This document shows, piece after piece, positions 44,647-53,700 of a DNA stretch of 64,000 nt (positions are counted from its first letter, which is position 1; each line of letters starts with the position of its first letter). Source of the stretch: Paracrocinitomix mangrovi (GTDB taxonomy: Bacteria; Bacteroidota; Bacteroidia; Flavobacteriales_D; Crocinitomicaceae); assembly GCF_019740355.2 (NCBI RefSeq), contig NZ_CP091819.1, positions 2,852,001 through 2,916,000 of the forward strand, given 5' to 3'. Under the pieces are notes generated by a model. That model was not told where the DNA came from, searched no databases, and saw only the letters and a program-made list of their open reading frames with translations. The position numbers were made by a program, and so were the translations under genes.

Positions 44647-44955
44647 CTAAACGTTTGAGGCGAGTAAATCATCTACTACTTCTAACTCGTAAACCGTTTT
44701 AATTTCGCTGCAAGCAGCTTTCATTTGTTGCCGCCATTGATTAGCTTCTTCCGGCAAGTTGCCTCCTGAATTTGCCCATTGTTCTTTTGAGCGCCATTGA
44801 GCATAAGCAATGTATACTTCATCTTTTTCGTGATGTAATCTAGATCCTAAGCTGTTTTCGAATTGATAAATCAACTTGGTAAGTTCGACCCAGGCTTCTT
44901 TGAATTCAGCTTCTTTTCCCGGAACAACTGTAAATGAATAAATGGCTATGAACAT
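44647..44955 (-). CDS. Antibiotic-biosynthesis-monooxygenase-like (ABM) protein
   Basis: This ~102-residue protein has an ABM dimeric alpha-beta barrel layout: FIAIYSFTVVPGKEAEFKEAWVE, a central IYQFENSLGSRLHHEKDEVYIAYAQW, and a C-terminal YELEVVDDL. Such proteins are small heme or quinone-type monooxygenases, or just ligand-binding dimers. The ATG at 44955 starts exactly at the domain; an upstream ATG at 44976 would add seven residues. Neighbouring genes give no functional link. Confidence 0.85.
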   Translation of the reverse strand: MFIAIYSFTVVPGKEAEFKEAWVELTKLIYQFENSLGSRLHHEKDEVYIAYAQWRSKEQWANSGGNLPEEANQWRQQMKAACSEIKTVYELEVVDDLLASNV

Positions 44956-45109
44956 TTTTTGCTTTTTGAAAAACATAAAATTAGTAGATAAGTTAATAGC
45001 TGAATTTCAACTTCTCGTTATTCCCCCAATATTGGTGTAAACTCAATTCTGTGGTTTTTGGTTTACAAATTTTTATTGTCAGTTCACAAATGATTTTTGA
45101 ACCCCCGTG

Positions 45110-45154
45110 AATTCTCTGTTCAATTGAATAGAGAATTGTCGAAATTCAATTGAA
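45110..45154 (+). promoter_or_regulatory. Dyad-symmetric sites upstream of the gene at 45165
   Basis: Two copies of the 10-bp palindrome TTCAATTGAA occur at 45119-45128 and 45145-45154, 26 bases apart start to start. The first is the loop of a larger inverted repeat (AATTCTCT at 45110-45117, AGAGAATT at 45130-45137). They lie immediately before the ATG at 45165, in a position suited to an operator. The regulator is unknown. Confidence 0.45.
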
Positions 45155-45164
45155 AATCAACAAA

Positions 45165-45638
45165 ATGGATTTCAAGAATTTAATAAAAGTGTTTTGTTTG
45201 CTTGTCCTTTTCAATGCATTCGTTGGATACCCTCAAGAGGTAACTGAAAATATTCGAAAACAAAGAAAAATTGGTATAGAAGCAAGCTTTTTAGGACCAA
45301 CACAAATTACCAGTATCAATTTTAATTATTCAATCACACATAATATTAATATTGAAGTTGGAGGAGGTATGATTGGGGTATATGGAGGAGGAAAATTCTT
45401 TTTCGGAAAGAAAGATAAATCTTGGTATTGGGCGCCATATCTCGGGGCAATGTATGCATACAATCACAATCTGGTCATTTCTGGTGAAAAAAATACATTC
45501 AGTATGCTTTATGCACCTGTTGGGATTCAATATTTGGGAAAGAAAGGATTCACTTTTGCTGGAGAAGTTGCGTATGTAAGTAGTTTGGAGATAAATACAA
45601 ATATCTGGGGAGCAATAAGGTTTGGATATCATTTTTAG
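45165..45638 (+). CDS. Small exported beta-barrel-like protein
   Basis: The 157-residue protein starts at the ATG 45165 (an upstream TTG at 45150 is unlikely). It has a signal peptide (LIKVFCLLVLFNAFVGYPQ) followed by repeated short amphipathic strands (IGIEASFLGPTQITSINFNY, IEVGGGMIGVYGGGKFFFG, WAAIRFGYHF-type ending). The C-terminal Phe suggests an outer-membrane barrel of about eight strands. No family was identified. A terminator hairpin follows immediately. Confidence 0.75.
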   Translation: MDFKNLIKVFCLLVLFNAFVGYPQEVTENIRKQRKIGIEASFLGPTQITSINFNYSITHNINIEVGGGMIGVYGGGKFFFGKKDKSWYWAPYLGAMYAYNHNLVISGEKNTFSMLYAPVGIQYLGKKGFTFAGEVAYVSSLEINTNIWGAIRFGYHF

Positions 45639-45668
45639 ATTAGCAGACGAATTCAACTGCTAATTTTT
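45639..45668 (+). terminator. Terminator after the small barrel-like protein gene
   Basis: A perfect 8-bp stem (ATTAGCAG / CTGCTAAT) with a 10-base loop starts directly after the stop codon and is followed by TTTT. Confidence 0.7.
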
Positions 45669-45759
45669 AGTTTATTGATGCAAACTAATTGGTAGTGTTT
45701 TAATCATTGAATTTCAACTTCTTGCAATTTTTTATGATATTTACTGAAAACCCAACATC

Positions 45760-46620
45760 ATGAAAAAGCTTATTCTACTTTTTATTCTATTAATTTCCAT
45801 TAATTCATTTAGTCAAGTTTTTGATACTCTTTTGCCAAATGCAGGAGGTTATTGGGGAATGAAATTTTGGGTATATGACGGCTGGTCTTTAAGTGGCAAG
45901 ATATATTCTAATGGAAGCTATGAAATTTATAATACTGAATTAGACGTAGACGGAAATACATGGAATTATGCAAATATCAATGGAACTTCAGGTTTGATTA
46001 GAAGTGATTCAGGGAAGGTGATTTTTAGAAATCATTATGGTCCAAATTGGTTGTTAGATTCGGATTATCAAGATACCCTAGAACATGTTTTGTATGATTT
46101 CAATATGCTAGTGGATGATACTGCCTATTTTGATCAGGGATGGCCAATAACAGTTGAAAGCATTGGCACTGCTAACGTACTGGGAGTAACTAAAAATGCT
46201 TGGTTTTTAAGTAACAATGATACTATTGTTCAAGGTTTGGGTAGTATGCAAGGTTTAATGAGGCCTTTCAAATCAACTTTTGAATCCGGTCAAATTATGT
46301 GCTCTTTTATAGGAACTTTTATTGACACTGTAAACCAGGACACAGTTACGCTAACTTATGACAATCCATCTACTTGTGAAACACTTGATTTACCAAACTT
46401 GGAAGAATCAATATCTATTAAATACTTGCCTGCTTTAGCTACTCTCAGTGTGCAAAATGCTGCCAATTTAACGGCTAAATTATATGGTATAGATGGCAAA
46501 TTAATAGGGAGTTTTTTAATCCAAAATGCTAACTATAATTATTCCATGGATAATTTTAATTCAGGCATCTACATCCTCCAAATTGGTGATAGCTACAGCC
46601 AACAGTTTGTGAAATATTAA
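45760..46620 (+). CDS. T9SS-sorted secreted protein, first of a paralogous pair
   Basis: This 286-residue protein has a signal peptide (MKKLILLFILLISINSFSQ). Its beta-rich domain of ~180 residues carries family-like motifs shared with its neighbour (LPNAGGYWGMK, LYDFNMLVDDTAYF, NVLGVTKNA, VQGLGSMQG). The C-terminal sorting domain of ~85 residues has LYGIDGKLIGSF and SGIYILQIGDSYSQQFVKY. It is exported by T9SS. The passenger function is unknown. The sorting-domain DNA is nearly identical to that of the next gene (see the repeat entries). Confidence 0.85.
   Translation: MKKLILLFILLISINSFSQVFDTLLPNAGGYWGMKFWVYDGWSLSGKIYSNGSYEIYNTELDVDGNTWNYANINGTSGLIRSDSGKVIFRNHYGPNWLLDSDYQDTLEHVLYDFNMLVDDTAYFDQGWPITVESIGTANVLGVTKNAWFLSNNDTIVQGLGSMQGLMRPFKSTFESGQIMCSFIGTFIDTVNQDTVTLTYDNPSTCETLDLPNLEESISIKYLPALATLSVQNAANLTAKLYGIDGKLIGSFLIQNANYNYSMDNFNSGIYILQIGDSYSQQFVKY
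46347..46614 (+). repeat. Sorting-domain repeat copy A (96-97% identical to 47273-47540)
   Basis: This 268-base block encodes the C-terminal module of the first paralogue. By eye it differs from copy B at 9 positions, with no insertions or deletions. Sequence similarity falls sharply outside the block, although the two proteins are homologous throughout. Confidence 0.9.
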
Positions 46621-46685
46621 TTCGCTAAACGGAAGATATTCAACGTGTTAAAAAATTTCGGATATTAAACATAAAGCCAAATCAT

Positions 46686-47546
46686 ATGAAAAAGTTGCTC
46701 ATAATAATTTTTTCACTTTTCTCATTTCTGAGTTTAGCTCAAAACGACATTTGGTTTCCCAACAAAGGAGGTGTTTGGTCAATGAAAACCTCCTATGGAT
46801 ATCCAGATAGTTTTTGGGGCGAATACAGTGTTGAACTTTCTGATTCTGCCTTTATTTTCCATAACGACACCAGCTGGTATTACTGTGATTATGGAGGGAT
46901 ATATATAGATTCTGGTCGTGTGTTTTTCAAAGCAATTTGGGGAATTCAAGGAGGACTTAATGTTTTTGTTTCTCCTCCTGGACCATCTGATACTATTACT
47001 AAAAAATTGTATGATTTTAATTTAAATGTGGGTGACACAGCATATATTGGGACATATGGGACTCACATTGTTGGCTCAATAGACACCACCAATATACTTG
47101 GAGTTCCTAGAAAAACACTCCATCTGTTTAATGGATCAAATGAACACGACACATGGATTGAAGGTTTAGGAAGTTTACACGGATTCTTTTTCCCATGGGC
47201 GCATTTATTTGAGGCCAGTTGTGATTTATGTTTTTTTACTGGGAATTTCACAGATTCTCTTGGAAATGACTATACGCTAACTTATGACAATCCATCTACT
47301 TGTGAAACACTTGATTTACCAAAGTTGGAAGAATCAATATCTATTAAATACTTGCCTGCTTTAGCTGCTCTCAGTGTGCAAAATGCTGCCAATTTAAAGG
47401 CTAAATTATATGGTATTGACGGCAAATTAATAGGGAGTTTTTTAATCCAAAATGCTAACTATAATTATCCAATGGATAATTTTAATTCAGGTATCTACAT
47501 CCTCCAAATTGGTGATAGCTACAGCCAAAAGTTTGTGAAAATCTGA
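46686..47546 (+). CDS. T9SS-sorted secreted protein, second of the pair
   Basis: The 286-residue paralogue of the previous protein has a signal peptide (MKKLLIIIFSLFSFLSLAQ). The passenger (WFPNKGGVWSMKTSY, LYDFNLNVGDTAYI, NILGVPRKT, WIEGLGSLHG) is similar in order but clearly diverged. The C-terminal sorting domain is almost identical to that of copy A. The pair probably arose by tandem duplication, with the sorting-domain part later homogenised. It is exported by T9SS; the function is unknown. Confidence 0.85.
   Translation: MKKLLIIIFSLFSFLSLAQNDIWFPNKGGVWSMKTSYGYPDSFWGEYSVELSDSAFIFHNDTSWYYCDYGGIYIDSGRVFFKAIWGIQGGLNVFVSPPGPSDTITKKLYDFNLNVGDTAYIGTYGTHIVGSIDTTNILGVPRKTLHLFNGSNEHDTWIEGLGSLHGFFFPWAHLFEASCDLCFFTGNFTDSLGNDYTLTYDNPSTCETLDLPKLEESISIKYLPALAALSVQNAANLKAKLYGIDGKLIGSFLIQNANYNYPMDNFNSGIYILQIGDSYSQKFVKI
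47273..47540 (+). repeat. Sorting-domain repeat copy B
   Basis: The 268-base block matches 46347-46614 at all but 9 positions by eye. It encodes TLTYDNPSTCETLDLP through SYSQKFVK. It is the second member of the tandem repeat. Confidence 0.9.
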
Positions 47547-47557
47547 TAAAATACCTT

Positions 47558-50398
47558 TTACAAAACGAGTAATTTTAACCTTAAATTTTTGGAAGAATTG
47601 GTGACAACGTCAATGAAATATATTCCTGATGACAGTTGAAGTTCAAAATAATTGGTATTGTTAATGTTGTCCTCTCTTAATATTAAGGTTCCTAGAGTAT
47701 TCAAAACTTCTATTCGATTTATTTTTTGAAAATCTACCAGTTCTACAACAAAGTTTCCAAAAGTTGGATTTGGGAATACTTTAACCTGATATTGATTTAT
47801 TTCATTTTCTCCGAGTCCTTGAAAAGCTATACATTCAGAGGTATCAACACATCCTTCATAGTATAAAACTACAGCATAATTACCGTTTTGTATAGGTAAA
47901 TAAAATTGATCAGTTGCACCGGATAGAACTGTGCTATCCTTACATTCTATCCATTGATAGGAATTTGCAATAAAATTTGCCATTAAGGTATCTTCGATAA
48001 TATCTACAGCTGTATCGATACTATGCAAAACCAGATTGATATTTATAATACTGTCACATCCGGCGGTATTAGTTATTGTATCTTGATAAAATCCACTTGT
48101 AGAAACAGAATAATTACCAGATGGTAAATCGAAATTATCGGCGCAAATGGTCGTATCAATATAGCTTTCTGACTGCGTTAAGATATCCAATGTTATTTCT
48201 AATAAACTATCACAGCCATATATATTAGTAAGAGTATCTTCATAATTACCACTTGTAAAATAAGTTTCATCACCAGAAGGCACCGTAAAATGATTACACG
48301 CCGTTTCTGAAATTGTTGTGACTTGATGTGGACTTATTACAACGTCAACAGTAATGATACTATCACAGCCAGACGAATTTGGAATTGTATCCTGGTAGAC
48401 ACCACTAAAAAAGTAAGTTTCATCACCAGAAGGCACGGTATATGAATAGCAAGCTATAGAACTGATATTTGAGTATGAATTTGTAATGTTTAAATTAACA
48501 GTTATTAAACTATCACAACCGTTTGACCCAATTAACGTGTCAGTATAGGTTCCACTTGAAAAATATGTTTCGTCACCAGAAGGAACTGTATAAGAACTAC
48601 AATTGGTTATATTTAAAATTGATGTATTGACTGAGTTAACTGCAATATTTATTGGGCCTACTAGTAATTGTGGTTCTCCGCAAACCCCAGTTGAACTCAG
48701 ATAAAGTGTCATAGAATCTATGGGGGTTATCCAAATTGTATCAGATTCACTTTTTTGGATAACGACAGCATTAGTGTCTGAATCCAATAGTAACCATGAA
48801 TCTGAGTCATTTAAATTTCCATGAATAATTATACTCACACTATCACCTGAACAAGCTGAAAAATTTGGTACATCAATAGAGTCTATATTACTAGTTGAGA
48901 AAATACCCGTGCAGTTATAAATATTTATAAGGTGTATGCTGGCGTTATTATTAGAAAAATTACCCGGTAAAATTTCTGAAATCAAAGGAGACGGATTGGC
49001 ATCTAAAAATTTATTAAAATCACCAGCAATTAAAAGACCGCTAGAATCTATTGGCACAATTACTTCCCCAAAAGAGGAATGATCGCTGTAATAAGCATTT
49101 ACCCAATTGAAATGACCACTTGTATCCAAATTTAGAAGGTATGTGTCATGATGAAGTAGTTGATTTGCGTCTGCGTTTAAAATATGAGTGTTCATTGAAT
49201 CCGGATCAAAATCTAGATATCCAGAAAATGCTCCGGTAACTATAATATTGCTATTTACAATCTCAATATCCATTGCTATATCACCTAATTCATAAATGCT
49301 AAAGTTGCCAGAATCTGAGCCAAAACCATGTAGCCATTTTGATTGCCCATTTACATTCATTTTATGAATATAAAAATCCCAAGATCCATGAAAACTACTA
49401 GTTAAAGTATCAACACCATCAAATACTTCTACGTTTTGGTCGATATATTTTCCAATAGCGTAGATATTTTCAGAAGAATCAATGGCAACCTTCATTCCAT
49501 TATTCGCTCCTCCATATGCACAATTTCCCCAAATAGTATTTCCCGCTGAATCAATTTTTAAAGTTAAGGAGTTTTCACCTTCACTTAAAATCCATTGGGT
49601 CGTCAAATCGGGGTTAATATCAATAGAGTCATTAAACCAACCTGTCACAAAAATATTAGAGTTATGGTCTACCAAAACCCCTTCAAATCCATCATCTTCA
49701 CTAAACCCATCATAGCTTTTTGCCCAAACAAAGTTTCCAGAGTCATTTAATTTTAAGATGAACGGGTCTTCTTCAAATACTGAAGTCATATTACTTACAC
49801 CAATACCTGGATCAAAGTCTACTGTATTCCAATACTGTCCTACTAAATAAATATCATTCGTAAGACTAATTGATATATCTAGTGTCTTTTCAAATACACC
49901 TAGACTGCCAAAGTTTCTTGCCCAAATTAAATTTCCATCTGTGTCAAATTTTAAAATAAAGGTATTAGGCGGATCGTTTTGATTACTCCCAGCTGTCATT
50001 AAAACTTGGCCTATTCCAGGATCAAAATCAACCGTCCCGTAGAAGGCTCCGTATATAATTACTTCATCATTTTGATTAATTTCTAGACCATTACTTGATT
50101 CATTATAAATACTGCCAAAAGTCTTTACCCAAAGAAAATTACCAAGAGGATCCAATTTTAATAAAAAAGCATCATGAAATCCATTTGAAATAACGTTGAA
50201 AGTGTTTGGACCAGGATCAAAATCAGAGTTTCCAGAGAATCTTCCAGATATATATATGTTTCCTTGACTATCAACATCTACACCTCCAATTCTATCATCA
50301 CTTTGATTGCTTCCAATAGCTTTTGCCCAATTAGTGTTTTGAGAAAAAATCGTGAGCTGAGTAAGATTGAAGACAAATAAGAATAATAAACGCTTCAT
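47558..50398 (-). CDS. Large T9SS-sorted repeat protein with SBBP-like and VPSGDETYF repeats
   Basis: This 946-residue protein has a signal peptide (MKRLLFLFVFNLTQLTIFSQ). About six beta-propeller-like repeats (residues ~20-500) each contain 'G-N-I-Y-I-S-G-x-F' and an 'F-D-P-G' turn and resemble SBBP-type repeats. Four tandem modules of ~42-51 residues (about 590-790) follow, three with the core VPSGDETYF and CDS. The end (about 865-946) is a type A sorting domain (VFPNPTFGNF ... GIYFIDV). It is likely a long cell-surface or secreted adhesin or scaffold. Confidence 0.85.
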   Translation of the reverse strand: MKRLLFLFVFNLTQLTIFSQNTNWAKAIGSNQSDDRIGGVDVDSQGNIYISGRFSGNSDFDPGPNTFNVISNGFHDAFLLKLDPLGNFLWVKTFGSIYNESSNGLEINQNDEVIIYGAFYGTVDFDPGIGQVLMTAGSNQNDPPNTFILKFDTDGNLIWARNFGSLGVFEKTLDISISLTNDIYLVGQYWNTVDFDPGIGVSNMTSVFEEDPFILKLNDSGNFVWAKSYDGFSEDDGFEGVLVDHNSNIFVTGWFNDSIDINPDLTTQWILSEGENSLTLKIDSAGNTIWGNCAYGGANNGMKVAIDSSENIYAIGKYIDQNVEVFDGVDTLTSSFHGSWDFYIHKMNVNGQSKWLHGFGSDSGNFSIYELGDIAMDIEIVNSNIIVTGAFSGYLDFDPDSMNTHILNADANQLLHHDTYLLNLDTSGHFNWVNAYYSDHSSFGEVIVPIDSSGLLIAGDFNKFLDANPSPLISEILPGNFSNNNASIHLINIYNCTGIFSTSNIDSIDVPNFSACSGDSVSIIIHGNLNDSDSWLLLDSDTNAVVIQKSESDTIWITPIDSMTLYLSSTGVCGEPQLLVGPINIAVNSVNTSILNITNCSSYTVPSGDETYFSSGTYTDTLIGSNGCDSLITVNLNITNSYSNISSIACYSYTVPSGDETYFFSGVYQDTIPNSSGCDSIITVDVVISPHQVTTISETACNHFTVPSGDETYFTSGNYEDTLTNIYGCDSLLEITLDILTQSESYIDTTICADNFDLPSGNYSVSTSGFYQDTITNTAGCDSIININLVLHSIDTAVDIIEDTLMANFIANSYQWIECKDSTVLSGATDQFYLPIQNGNYAVVLYYEGCVDTSECIAFQGLGENEINQYQVKVFPNPTFGNFVVELVDFQKINRIEVLNTLGTLILREDNINNTNYFELQLSSGIYFIDVVTNSSKNLRLKLLVL
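48027..48622 (-). repeat. Four tandem protein modules (about 42-51 residues each)
   Basis: The protein modules read in order TVPSGDETYFSSG, TVPSGDETYFFSG, TVPSGDETYFTSG, then a diverged DLPSGNYSVSTSG, each followed by a D-T-x-x-N/S-x-x-G-C-D-S segment. At DNA level the core TTTCATCACCAGAAGG recurs 150-153 bases apart (near 48264, 48417 and 48567). They are in-frame coding repeats, not a CRISPR array. Confidence 0.85.
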
Positions 50399-50707
50399 TG
50401 TTTCAAATGACGAAATTTATTACAAAACAACTTTTTCAATAAATACTTCTCATAATTCCTTGAAAATATTGAAATTCTAATTTTTTTTGAATTAAATGAA
50501 CAATTATGTTTTCCAAGAAATTTTCCTTGATCTGAGACTATTTGCCATTTTACCAAAAATGAACTAAGCATGAAGAGAAAGTGAAGAAATTTCATAGTTT
50601 AAGTTTTGGATTACACAAACGTAAGTAATTTTCTTTTCAATTAGAATCAATTAATAGTGTTTCCCAACAAAATCCTTAATTTTGCTGCTTCATTTTAGCA
50701 AAAAGAA
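50399..50707. other. 309-base intergenic region before ileS
   Basis: This AT-rich gap separates the divergent 946-residue repeat-protein gene (minus) and ileS (plus). I see no hairpin terminator and no conserved reading frame. The only clear feature is the ileS -7 promoter element near its right end. It presumably holds both promoters. Confidence 0.6.
50677..50684 (+). promoter_or_regulatory. Candidate -7 promoter element of ileS
   Basis: TAATTTTG matches TAnnTTTG and ends 23 bases before the ATG at 50708. Confidence 0.6.
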
Positions 50708-53700
50708 ATGGCAAATAAATATCCAGAATACAAAGGGTTAAACTTACCAAACGTAGCAAAAAAGGTTTTAGACAAGTGGGAGGCTGAAAAGATCTTTGAA
50801 AAAAGTATCTCTCAAAAAGAGGGGAATCCTGCTTTTGTGTTTACAGAAGGACCTCCTTCAGCTAACGGATTACCTGGGATTCACCACGTAATGGCAAGAA
50901 CCATTAAGGATATTTTTTGTCGTTATAAAACCTTAGCAGGTTTTCAGGTAAAACGTAAAGCCGGTTGGGATACACATGGTTTGCCGGTTGAGCTAAAAGT
51001 GGAAAAAGAACTAGGCATCACAAAAGAGGATATCGGTAAAAAAATCTCTGTTGATGATTATAATAAAGCTTGTCGTGAGGCAGTAATGCGTTACACTGAT
51101 GAGTGGGAGAAATTAACGACTCAAATGGGTTATTGGGTGGATATGGATGATCCGTACATCACTTATGATCCTAAATACATGGAGTCTGTTTGGTGGTTGT
51201 TAGGACAAATCTATGATAAAGGTTTGATGTATAAAGGATACACTATCCAACCGTATTCACCAAAAGCCGGAACAGGTTTAAGTTCGCATGAAATTAACCA
51301 ACCGGGATGCTATCGTGATGTAAAAGACACCACTTGTGTGGCACAGTTTAAGGTGAAAGCAGGAGAATCGGTTCCTTTTTCGAATGCTAAAATTGATCAA
51401 CTATACATTTTAGCCTGGACCACTACTCCTTGGACATTGCCTTCAAATACTGCCTTGACAGTAGGGCCAAAAATCGAGTATGTTTTGGTTCAAACATGGA
51501 ACCAGTATACACATGAGCCTATTCAAGTTATTCTAGCCAAGAATTTAGTATCTAAACAATTTGGTAAAAAGTTTGAATTAGCTGAGGATGCTAATACAAT
51601 GTCTTACAATCAGGGAGATAAAAAAATCCCTTATGCTATTGTTGGTGAATGTTTGGGTTCAGATCTTGTTGGCATCCACTATGAGCAATTGTTGGATTAC
51701 GTTCAACCTTACGAAAATGCTGATCAAGCTTTTAGAGTAATTCCTGGTGATTTTGTTACTACTGAAGATGGTACCGGTATCGTGCATACAGCTCCAACTT
51801 TTGGTGCGGATGATGCACAGGTAGCCAAAGAAGCCGGAGTACCAGGGATGTTGATTTTAGATGAAAACGGAAACCCTGTTCCACTAGTTGATTTGCAAGG
51901 AAGATTCAGAAAAGAATTGGCAGATCCTGTTTTTGGTTTAGGAGGAGAATATGTAAAAGCTGAGTATCTAGAAGAAGGAGAAGAAGAAGTTGAATTGGCT
52001 AAACAAAGAGAGCTATTGAAAGACATCATTGCTGATTTGAAAAGCTATCTTTCTGTTGATGAACGTATCACTTTGAAATTAAAGATTGAAAACAAGGCCT
52101 TTAATATTGAAAAATACACTCACTCCTATCCACATTGTTGGAGAACAGATAAACCGGTATTGTATTATCCTTTAGATTCTTGGTTTATTAAAGTAACTGA
52201 GAACAGAGAGAAACTGGTTGAGTTGAATAAAAAGATCAACTGGAAACCAAAATCTACCGGAGAAGGAAGATTTGGAAACTGGTTAGAAACTGCAAACGAC
52301 TGGAACTTATCCAGATCAAGATATTGGGGAATTCCAATTCCTGTTTGGACCTCAGAAGATAAGACGGAGCAAATCTGTATTTCATCTGTTGAACAGTTAA
52401 AAGCTGAGGTAGATAAGGCAGTTGCAGCCGGTTTAATGGATAAAAATCCTTGGGCAGACTTTGTTCCGGGTGACTATTCAAAAGAGAATTATGCCAAGAT
52501 TGATTTGCATAAAAACTATGTAGATGAAATGATTTTGGTATCACCAACGGGTCAACCAATGAAGCGTGAAGCAGATTTGATTGACGTTTGGTTCGATTCA
52601 GGATCGGCGCCATTTGCACAGCAACATTATCCATTTGAAAACAAAGAATTGATTGACAATGGAGTGGAAGCCTGGAAAAACGGAACAGCTCCAAAAGGAC
52701 CATCTGCTTTTCCTACAGATTACATTGCTGAAGGTGTGGATCAAACAAGAGGATGGTTCTATACACAGCACGTTATTGCTGCCTTGGTATTTGATACCGT
52801 TTCGTACAAAAATGTAATCTCTAACGGATTGGTACTAGACAAAAACGGACAAAAAATGTCCAAGCGTTTAGGAAATGCCGTTGATCCATTTGAAACTTTG
52901 GGAACCTATGGAGCAGATCCTACCAGATGGTACATGATCACCAATGCTCAACCTTGGGATAACTTAAAGTTTGATGAAGAAGGAATTGTAGAAGTACAAA
53001 GAAAGTTCTTTGGAACATTATACAACACCTATTCATTCTTTTCATTGTATGCTAACATTGACGAATTCAGTTATGCTGAGGCGGATATAGATTATGCAAA
53101 ACGTCCTGAAATGGATCGTTGGATTTTGTCTAAGCTAAATACCATGATCAAAGAGGTTCATGCGGCTTATGAAGATTATGAACCAACTAAGGCAGGAAGA
53201 TTAATTCAAGCCTTTGTTTCAGACGAATTGTCTAATTGGTATGTACGTTTGTGTAGAAGACGTTTCTGGAAAGGAGATTACTCTGAAGATAAAATCTCTG
53301 CTTATCAAACTTTGTATCAATGTTTGGAAACGGTTGCGGTTTTAGGATCTCCAATTGCTCCTTTTTATATGGATCAGTTGTTTACAGATTTAAATTCAGT
53401 TTGCAACAGACACAATGCAGAATCTGTTCATTTAGTGGATTTTCCTAAATCAGATGCGGCACAAATAGACGAGGATTTAGAGGAGAAAATGGATATAGCT
53501 CAAAAAGTATCCTCAATGGTATTGAGTTTAAGAAAACGTGAGCAAATCAAGGTGCGTCAGCCATTGCAAAAGATCATGGTGCCTATTTTGGATAAAGATT
53601 TTGCAAGAAGATTAGAGGATGTTAAAGACATCATTTTATCTGAAGTAAATATCAAAGAAATTGAGTTGTTAGAAGATACGGAAGGGGTGATCAACAAAAA

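Noticed and set aside
48027-48622. Repeated words every ~150 bases, first thought to be a CRISPR-like array
   Set aside because: They are in-frame coding repeats with diverged sequence and long, non-uniform units; no cas genes are near.
50395-50595. 66-codon frame on the minus strand upstream of the 946-residue gene
   Set aside because: It has no clear signal or motif, overlaps the start of the real gene and lies in a promoter-type AT-rich gap.
52254-52703. Long open frame on the minus strand inside ileS (about 149 codons)
   Set aside because: It is antisense to a well-conserved synthetase gene; the composition is that of the ileS complement and no start signal is visible.
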